The position numbers and the translations under genes were made by a program. From JBKPNX01 sp046732855 (GTDB lineage Bacteria; Pseudomonadota; Alphaproteobacteria; Geminicoccales; Geminicoccaceae): DNA of 29,650 bases. The notes beneath the pieces are model-generated. The model was given only the letters and a program-made list of their open reading frames with translations. It ran no database searches and was not told where the DNA came from. Below, piece after piece: positions 24,392 through 29,650 of this stretch; position 1 is the first letter of the stretch; each line of letters opens with the position of its first letter. The stretch spans positions 1-29,650 of the forward strand of contig JBKPNX010000199.1 in assembly GCA_046732855.1 (NCBI GenBank). Direction: 5' to 3'.

Positions 24392-25159
24392 CTAGGGCTT
24401 GAGCATCGGCCGAATCCGTATGTCCGTCACCTCTGCCGTACGCGGCAGCTCGAGCGACTGCAAGACAATGGTAGCGATATCTTCGGGCTGAAGGAGACGC
24501 TCCGGCTCGAATGGCCGGCCCTCCTCACGGAAAATCCTGCGCTGCCGATCCGTCGCCGTACGGCCCGGATAGACATTGATGACCCGGATGCCTTCAGGAT
24601 TGAGCTCTGTGCGTAGCGTTTCCGCCAGTGCGCGAAGCGCATGCTTCGTCGCGGCGAATTGGCCGATGCCCGCGCGTGTGTCGAGGCCCATGCTGGAGTT
24701 CACGAAAACGATCTGACCTGCAGTAGCTTGTAACGCGGGAATGAGTAGTTGCGTCAGCAGAAACGGGCTTCGTACGTTCGTGGCCCAGAGGCGATCGAAG
24801 TCCCGTACCGGCGCCCGCGTGAGCGGAGCCGCAGAATGCGTCCCGTCGCTGTGCACTAGCACGTCGAGTCGGCCGAAGCGGCGGAGAAACGATCGGGCCA
24901 GCCCGCGCACCTGGGCGTCCGACGACAGATCGACCTGGTACACGAAGTGGCGTGCGTGGTCGATGCGACTTGCTACACGCCGGAGGGGCATGCTCCGTCT
25001 TCCGACCAGCCCCACGGCGACGCCGCTGCTTGCCAGGGCTGCGACGATCGCTCCTCCGATGCCGCCGCTGGCCCCCGTTACAAGTGCCGTCCGGCCGGTG
25101 AGCGACGCATTCAACATCGCAACTTGGGACGCTGGGCCCATGTCTCCATCCCAGTGCAC
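24392..25159 (-). CDS. Short-chain dehydrogenase/reductase with Phe at the catalytic Tyr position
   Basis: A 255-residue classical SDR fold. The cofactor motif is TALVTGASGGIGGAI (near 24-38), VVMALP-type loops are absent, and VHSDG (102-106) takes the place of NNAG. TNVRSPFLL carries Asn128 and FVNSSMG carries the catalytic Ser. The YxxxK motif reads FAATK: Phe168 replaces the catalytic Tyr while Lys172 is kept, and the codon is clearly TTC. PGRTATD follows. The start is uncertain between GTG 25159, ATG 25141 and ATG 25117. Either a nonstandard or inactive SDR, or an enzyme with a shifted proton donor. It lies downstream of the oxygenase gene on the same strand, 115 bp away. Confidence 0.8.
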   Translation of the reverse strand: MHWDGDMGPASQVAMLNASLTGRTALVTGASGGIGGAIVAALASSGVAVGLVGRRSMPLRRVASRIDHARHFVYQVDLSSDAQVRGLARSFLRRFGRLDVLVHSDGTHSAAPLTRAPVRDFDRLWATNVRSPFLLTQLLIPALQATAGQIVFVNSSMGLDTRAGIGQFAATKHALRALAETLRTELNPEGIRVINVYPGRTATDRQRRIFREEGRPFEPERLLQPEDIATIVLQSLELPRTAEVTDIRIRPMLKP

Positions 25160-25274
25160 AGAGGTGTTCAGATGATTCAGTTTGTTTGTGTCCTGGTGTG
25201 GCCCGGCACTAAGAAAATCGCGGGGGTGTATACCCGGACACGGTCCTCCGGCCCCAAAGCGACGTGCGCAACGC

Positions 25275-26207
25275 TCACCAACCGCTTGCCAAGCTTCGGA
25301 TCACGCTTGCGTCGCTCCCTCCCGCACGATGTCCCCTCTCGTATTTCGCGACAATATATTCGGGCAGTGGTGATAGATTATCAGCATGGAGGAAGTCGCG
25401 AAGAGTGGTCCCGGTGCATTCCGAGTCGACATTTGACGCTCCTTTGCCGTTGGCCAGGTCGTCGAGGTGCACCGTACGAAAGTCGATGCTGAACCGCGTC
25501 CGCTCAGTTGTGTTCGGCACCGTTGAGTGCATTTGCGCTGCGGAGAACACGAAAACACCACCCACGGGCGTAACAATTCGCACGTCCAGTTCAAGCTCAA
25601 GCTCTTCGTCTGCCTTCGGTTGCTTGCGCGTCTCCTGTGTTATCTGTTGAGCTGCCTGCTTACGACCGGTCCGATTCCAGTCATCGTAGTCGTACTCCCG
25701 CGAGCTGTTCCTGACCGGGCAATTGAAGTAGTCCGGATGGATTGCCATCGAGTTTTCGGATGCGATCTCGTACACGGGCAACCACCAATTCAGCTGTGCG
25801 AACGGCGCTGAGAACCACGTGTCGCGGTGCGGGTGAAACTGCAGGGCCAAACCTGCCCTCATATACTCACCATGCGCCATCGTCCGCAGACGAGGGACGT
25901 CGAAGAACGTTTTCTCGAGGTCGCAACCGACTTCGGCCAACAGTCCTCGGATCGATTCCTTCGCGCGGGGGTGATGGATGAACCGGGGTTTCAGATCGGC
26001 GAGTATGCTCGCATACTCCTCTGCAGGCATGCTATTTTGCGCGACCTGCGGGTGGTGAGGAGCGAACGCCTCCTCGCTCAGCTTTCGGGCGAGAGCGCAC
26101 AGCTCTGCCGAATTCTGTCCGGGTGAGAAGACGAACAGGTCTCCCGCGTACAAGCGCTGGCGGCGGTCTTCGTCGCGGAGCCGTGAATCGAAGTAGATCG
26201 TGCCCAT
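25275..26207 (-). CDS. 2-oxoglutarate/Fe(II) oxygenase-like protein (cupin fold)
   Basis: A 310-residue soluble protein with a recognisable 2OG-Fe(II) facial-triad arrangement: LQFHPHRDTWFSAPF gives HxD (His127, Asp129), and FSAAQMHSTVPNTTERTRFS supplies the distal His227 and the Arg (236 or 238) that would bind 2-oxoglutarate. NWWLPVYEIASENSMAIHPD is typical of phytanoyl-CoA-hydroxylase-like folds. A charged insert (about residues 180-205) separates the halves. In this setting hydroxylation or oxidation of a sugar or an attached group is plausible, but the substrate is unknown. Placement in the superfamily is by motif only. Confidence 0.7.
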   Translation of the reverse strand: MGTIYFDSRLRDEDRRQRLYAGDLFVFSPGQNSAELCALARKLSEEAFAPHHPQVAQNSMPAEEYASILADLKPRFIHHPRAKESIRGLLAEVGCDLEKTFFDVPRLRTMAHGEYMRAGLALQFHPHRDTWFSAPFAQLNWWLPVYEIASENSMAIHPDYFNCPVRNSSREYDYDDWNRTGRKQAAQQITQETRKQPKADEELELELDVRIVTPVGGVFVFSAAQMHSTVPNTTERTRFSIDFRTVHLDDLANGKGASNVDSECTGTTLRDFLHADNLSPLPEYIVAKYERGHRAGGSDASVIRSLASGW

Positions 26208-26260
26208 TCTGTCCTTCTCCCTCTGTCCTGCACCTGTTGTTCCGACGGTTCGTGGGTCAC

Positions 26261-26863
26261 CTAGAGCAGGCGTGCCGCCAGGATCAGGTCCTGGTGGTCC
26301 AGGCGCTCCTGAAACGCAAGATTCGCCTCCCGAAGGCCCTGTTCATAGCGCTGCCGATCCGACATTAGTTGCGCGAACTGCTCGATCAGCAGGTCGAGAT
26401 CCAGAAGCTCGATGTGCTGACAGCAGTGCTCCATGCCCATCTCGGCCATGAGCGCCTCGTTTTTGTCCCCATAGCCGATCTGGACAGTCGGCTTGCCCAG
26501 CTTCAGCGCGCAGACCACGTTGTGAAACCGGCTCGCGATGACGACGTCCGTCTGGGCGATCAAGCGCATCAGATCGTGGAGCGAATGCACCGGGACGGCG
26601 AACAGACGATCCTGCGGCAGATCCGGCCTTGCCGCCACCACGTTGGTTGCGAGCTCAGTGACTGCCTCCCAATCCGTAGTTTCTCCCATCAGAACGCGCA
26701 CGGTATGGCCGCGATCCAAGAGCCAAAGCACGAATTTCGTGATCTCTTCGATATACGCCGCATAGATGGCGTCACCATTCACGGTGTCAATCCGCCAGCC
26801 TTTGTAGGTCATGACGCCGACGCCGACAGTGGTCAGACCTGTCACCAGGACAGAATGGCCGCG
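26261..26863 (-). pseudogene. Polysaccharide pyruvyltransferase, C-terminal half only
   Basis: The frame carries VGVGVMTYKGWRIDTVNGDA, EEITKFVLWLLDRGHTVRVL, DVVIASRFHNVVCALKLGKP and VQIGYGDKNEALMAEMGME, diagnostic of the pyruvyltransferase (CsaB/PssM-like) C-terminal domain that ketalises sugars with pyruvate. The N-terminal half is absent; the frame begins out of unrelated sequence near 26863. Residues after the domain (DRQRYEQGLREANLAFQERL) form the family's tail. Presumably inactive. Confidence 0.78.
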
Positions 26864-26924
26864 CAGCTGTGAATCGAGACAGATCGCGCTCAACCGAGAT
26901 GGTCTCCCTTCCCCACCGCGGCGG

Positions 26925-27070
26925 CGCTCCGCTGGACCGGGTTCAGCCGAAGAAAGCCTGAGGCCAGCAAATAGTCTTGACGCTCGAGGCGCTCCCGTAA
27001 CGCGAGATTCGCGTTCCGCAGGCTTTGCTCGTAGCGCTGTCGATCCGCAACCAGCTGCGTGAACTGTCCG
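26925..27070 (-). pseudogene. Second copy of a pyruvyltransferase C-terminal tail
   Basis: Reads QFTQLVADRQRYEQSLRNAN, LALRERLERQDYLLASGFLR. This parallels the tail of the neighbouring pyruvyltransferase (QLMSDRQRYEQGLREANLAF, QERLDHQDLILAARLL) but is clearly diverged, so it comes from a paralogue rather than a recent duplication. It lies in a different frame from the surrounding open frame. Confidence 0.72.
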
Positions 27071-27121
27071 GCCGATCCCGCTGCTGGCCCCGGTGATGAC
27101 GGCGACCCGCCCGGCGTTCAT
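27071..27121 (-). pseudogene. SDR N-terminal stub coupled to the upstream gene
   Basis: Seventeen codons, MNAGRVAVITGASSGIG, are the beginning of an SDR with the TGxxxGIG cofactor motif. Its ATG overlaps the stop of the upstream aminopeptidase-like gene (ATGA), the usual sign of translational coupling. After GIG the sequence switches to the pyruvyltransferase tail at GGCCGGACAG. Confidence 0.72.
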
Positions 27122-28509
27122 GACGCGCTCTCGATCAGACCGGCCCGCTCGAGCGCTTCGGACGCGGACAGGATGGAATCGAACGGCAACCCCGATCGTT
27201 GCGCGATGTCCAGCAGCGAATGCGCTCCATCCGAGAGGTTCAGGACCCAGAGGATCGCCAGTCGGACCTGGGCGGGGTCGGCAGCGCCGGTGAAATCGTC
27301 ATACAGCCCCCGCTTGCCGAGCTGCGGCTCACAGTGTGGAAGCCGGTTTTCGAGGCGGCGGTTGCCTTCCAGGATCTCGAGCACCCTCATCAGCGTCGAC
27401 AGGGACCGCGACAGCGCGTCCGGCGAGATGAACTCCAGATTGTCGGCAGAGGTATGATACTCCGGATAGGTGGCGTACTCGGAGCGCGAAAACCGGCCGA
27501 CCGGCAAATTGAACCCCGGCGAGCAGAACTGGCGCTCGTCATAACCGTAGGGCGAGAAATCGAGCACGACGTGCCCGGGGCTGGTCTCACGCAATGCCTG
27601 GATCATGGCCCGGTCGATTTCCGCGTCGCCCCTGCGGCTGCGCTTGTAGGTGGCGGGGCCGCGATCACCGACGCCGGCCAGCACCAGGCCGTGGCGAATC
27701 CCGGCGACCCGACCCCGGTTGCGGGCCAGCCAGGTGATCGCCCCGATCGTCGCCGGGATGAACAGCAGCCGGTAAGAGTAACGGAGGTCGGCCTCCGCCA
27801 GCCGTTGCGCCAGAGCCGTCAGGCAGGCGATCCCGGACAGGTTGTCGTTGCACATCGCCGGGTGGCAGATGTGCGTGGAGATGAGGATCTCATCCCGGAC
27901 CCTCCCGGGAATGTAAAGCTCGCCGTAGTCGAGACCGCCATCCTCTTTTAGGGTCGAATCGATCACGACCTCATACTCCCCTTCCTCCAGCGCCAGGAGG
28001 TCGCGATGGCGCAGGCAAAACCCCCAGTCCTGGCGGTAGTAGCTGGTTCGATAGGGGATCCAGTCAGGATGGTCGGGCAGGGTGTGAAGGTGCGGGCGCA
28101 GCTCGTCGAGCGAGAGCCTCTCATGGACCGGGATGCTGTAACTGACCACGTGGAGGTTGGAGTCACGGAAGTCGACGACCCGCTCACCTCCCGGGCCGGC
28201 GACGTAGGCGTCACGGATGTTCCACTCCGGCGGAACCTTCCAGTCAAAGACCGTGGTGCCGGAGGGAACTTCATGGCGCTCGAGCGGGATCCGCGCCGCG
28301 ACCGCGGCCAGGGTGTCGCGCACCCCCTGGCCGGTGATACTCCGGCACAGCGGATAGAGCTCCTCGATCATGCCCAACATGCCGGCGGCCGCGTCGCCGG
28401 CATCCCGTTCGAGAAGCCAGAGCGGCCGGCTCATGACGCTTCCCGCCGCGCCCGGCCGGGCCGATCCCCCGCGTCGCCGACTCCCGCGGCTGCCGACCCG
28501 CTCATCCAT
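27118..28509 (-). CDS. Aminopeptidase-like (DUF4910/M28-type) protein
   Basis: A 463-residue protein of the DUF4910 aminopeptidase-like family found in polysaccharide and secondary-metabolite clusters. Visible parts are MIEELYPLCRSITGQGVRDT, PSGTTVFDWKVPPEWNIRDA, the metal-binding segment STHICHPAMCNDNLSGIACL, IPATIGAITWLARN, SPYGYDERQFCSPGFNLPVG, and the late YHTSADNLEFISPDAL. A C-terminal winged-helix-like tail (AILWVLNLSDGAHSLLDIAQ) follows. The first ~25 residues are Arg/Gly-rich. AAGGAG four bases before ATG 28507-28509 supports this start, which overlaps the upstream stop by 8 bases; ATG 28434 is an alternative. The substrate is unknown. Confidence 0.83.
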   Translation of the reverse strand: MDERVGSRGSRRRGGSARPGAAGSVMSRPLWLLERDAGDAAAGMLGMIEELYPLCRSITGQGVRDTLAAVAARIPLERHEVPSGTTVFDWKVPPEWNIRDAYVAGPGGERVVDFRDSNLHVVSYSIPVHERLSLDELRPHLHTLPDHPDWIPYRTSYYRQDWGFCLRHRDLLALEEGEYEVVIDSTLKEDGGLDYGELYIPGRVRDEILISTHICHPAMCNDNLSGIACLTALAQRLAEADLRYSYRLLFIPATIGAITWLARNRGRVAGIRHGLVLAGVGDRGPATYKRSRRGDAEIDRAMIQALRETSPGHVVLDFSPYGYDERQFCSPGFNLPVGRFSRSEYATYPEYHTSADNLEFISPDALSRSLSTLMRVLEILEGNRRLENRLPHCEPQLGKRGLYDDFTGAADPAQVRLAILWVLNLSDGAHSLLDIAQRSGLPFDSILSASEALERAGLIESAS

Positions 28510-29650
28510 CGAACTCCTTGACTTCGGGAATCGCGACCACGTGTTTCCCGCCCCATTCCCTTATGTACGCGGTTTGCTCGATGATTTCGTCCTTCAAGTT
28601 CCACGGCATCAACAGAAGGTAATCCGGGCGGGTCTCGGCGATGCGGTCGACGTCGAAGATGGGGATGTGAGTCCCGGGCAGGTAGCGGCCGTGCTTGTAA
28701 GGGTTTCGGTCCACGCTGTAGTCGAGGAAGTCCTGCCGGATGCCGCAGAAGTTGAGCAGTGTGTTGCCCTTTCCCGGTGCGCCGTAGGCCACGACCCTCT
28801 TGCCCGACTCCTTGGCCCGGATGAGAAAGCTCAGCAACTTGCGCTTGGTAGATTGCACTCGTTCCTGAAACTCCTCGTAGTACGCGAGCTGATCAACCCC
28901 CTCGCGACGTTCGCGCTCCAGGAGATCGGTGGCCCGCTCGCTGACCGGCCGCGTCGCGTCGCCCTCGTGGTGCACATACACCCGCAGCGATCCTCCATGC
29001 GTGGGGATCTCTTCCACGTCGAAGACCTGCAGACCGTGATGGGCGAAGATCGCGGTCGTGGACAGCATGGAGAAATAGGAGAAATGCTCGTGATAAATGG
29101 TATCGAACTGATTTTCGTCGACGAGGCGCACCAGGTGCGGAAACTCCAGGGTGATCGTGCCGTGCGGGGCCAGCAGGATTTTCATCCCCTTGACGAAGTC
29201 GTTCAGGTCCGGCACCTGGGCGAGCACGTTATTGCCTATGATCAGATCGGCCGGCCGCCCCTTCTCGAGCATTCGCTCCGCGCACGCCACCCCGAAGAAC
29301 TCCACCAGCGTCGGGACGCCCTTCGCCTCCGCCTCGGCGGCGACATTGCGCGCCGGTTCCACGCCGAGGACCGGAATCCGGTGGGGCAGGAAGTGCTGCA
29401 GCAAGTACCCATCGTTGCTCGCCAGTTCCACCGCCAGGCTCCCGGCCCCGAGCTTGAATTGATCGATGGCCATCTCGACGTATTTCCTGGCGTGCTCGAG
29501 CCAGGAGGTCGAGAAGGACGAGAAGTAAGCGTACTCGCTGAAGATCTCCTCCGGAGCGACGAACTCCTCAAGCTGGACCAGAAAACAGTTGGCGCACACG
29601 CGCACGTGCAGTGGATAGAACTTTTCGGCCCGATGGAGCTGATCAGCGGT
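28502..29650 (-). CDS. C-methyltransferase of the NovU/TylCIII type (5' end outside window)
   Basis: Partial: the frame is open to the window edge, so the GTG at 29605 is not the start. The N-terminal zinc-binding region is cut off, but CANCFLVQLEEFVAPEEIFS shows its last CxxC and the link to the SAM domain. Then come the motif I equivalent LAVELASNDGYLLQHFL, GVEPARNVAAEAEAKGV, NNVLAQVPDLNDFVKGMK and TLEFPHLVRLVDENQFDTIY with HEHFSYFSM. The C-terminal Methyltransf_14 domain contains VVAYGAPGKGNTLLNF and YSVDRNPYKHGRYLPGTHIP. Such enzymes C-methylate 4-keto-deoxy nucleotide sugars. The stop overlaps the next gene start by 8 bases, so the two are coupled. Confidence 0.88.
   Translation of the reverse strand, partial: TADQLHRAEKFYPLHVRVCANCFLVQLEEFVAPEEIFSEYAYFSSFSTSWLEHARKYVEMAIDQFKLGAGSLAVELASNDGYLLQHFLPHRIPVLGVEPARNVAAEAEAKGVPTLVEFFGVACAERMLEKGRPADLIIGNNVLAQVPDLNDFVKGMKILLAPHGTITLEFPHLVRLVDENQFDTIYHEHFSYFSMLSTTAIFAHHGLQVFDVEEIPTHGGSLRVYVHHEGDATRPVSERATDLLERERREGVDQLAYYEEFQERVQSTKRKLLSFLIRAKESGKRVVAYGAPGKGNTLLNFCGIRQDFLDYSVDRNPYKHGRYLPGTHIPIFDVDRIAETRPDYLLLMPWNLKDEIIEQTAYIREWGGKHVVAIPEVKEFDG

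Overview
The window is a GC-rich stretch of a Gram-negative chromosome. The gene content and the types of IS remnant (IS110, IS481, IS1380, IS21) look alphaproteobacterial, perhaps Rhodospirillales or a relative; that placement is inference from protein style, because no rRNA, tRNA or housekeeping marker is present. It is an exopolysaccharide/capsule (Wzx/Wzy-type) gene cluster that has been heavily rearranged and is littered with broken genes and transposase fragments.

Layout. (1) 1-1.2 kb: IS110 and IS481 transposase remnants. (2) 1.3-5.1 kb, + strand: a Wzc/ExoP-type chain-length tyrosine autokinase, then a Wzy/O-antigen-ligase-like polymerase. (3) 5.1-9.5 kb: a frameshifted GT-C-like membrane protein, an IS1380 fragment, an SGNH hydrolase (- strand), a degenerate copy of the initiating-transferase leader, a copy of the wzy 3' end, and an IS21 istB remnant with an IS21-like terminus. 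(4) 9.7-11.7 kb, + strand: an FkbM methyltransferase and a broken secreted CARDB/tandem-95-type protein. (5) 11.7-19.7 kb, - strand: initiating polyprenyl-phosphate sugar transferase, a fucose synthase/mannose epimerase relic, a methyltransferase, a glycosyltransferase stub, a Wzx flippase, a UDP-sugar dehydrogenase and a GT4 glycosyltransferase. (6) 20.6-23.9 kb, + strand: an uncharacterised Cys-rich tandem-domain protein, a GT2 and a GT4 glycosyltransferase. (7) 23.9-29.65 kb, - strand: a transposase relic, an SDR whose catalytic Tyr is Phe, a 2OG-Fe(II) oxygenase-like protein, a pyruvyltransferase wreck, an aminopeptidase-like protein and a NovU/TylCIII-type C-methyltransferase running off the window.

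Likely combined role: the initiating transferase loads the first sugar on undecaprenyl phosphate. GT4/GT2 enzymes extend it with UDP-uronic acid (from the dehydrogenase) and other nucleotide sugars. Methyl and possibly acyl groups are added, Wzx flips the repeat unit, Wzy polymerises it and Wzc controls length and export. No outer-membrane exporter (Wza) and no Wzb phosphatase are in the window.

The most notable points are the uncharacterised tandem-domain protein (20581-21606), three internal duplications that tie distant parts of the locus together (wzy 3' end, initiating-transferase leader, fkbM 5' end fused to the flippase), and several gene-scrap junctions that record how the locus was assembled.
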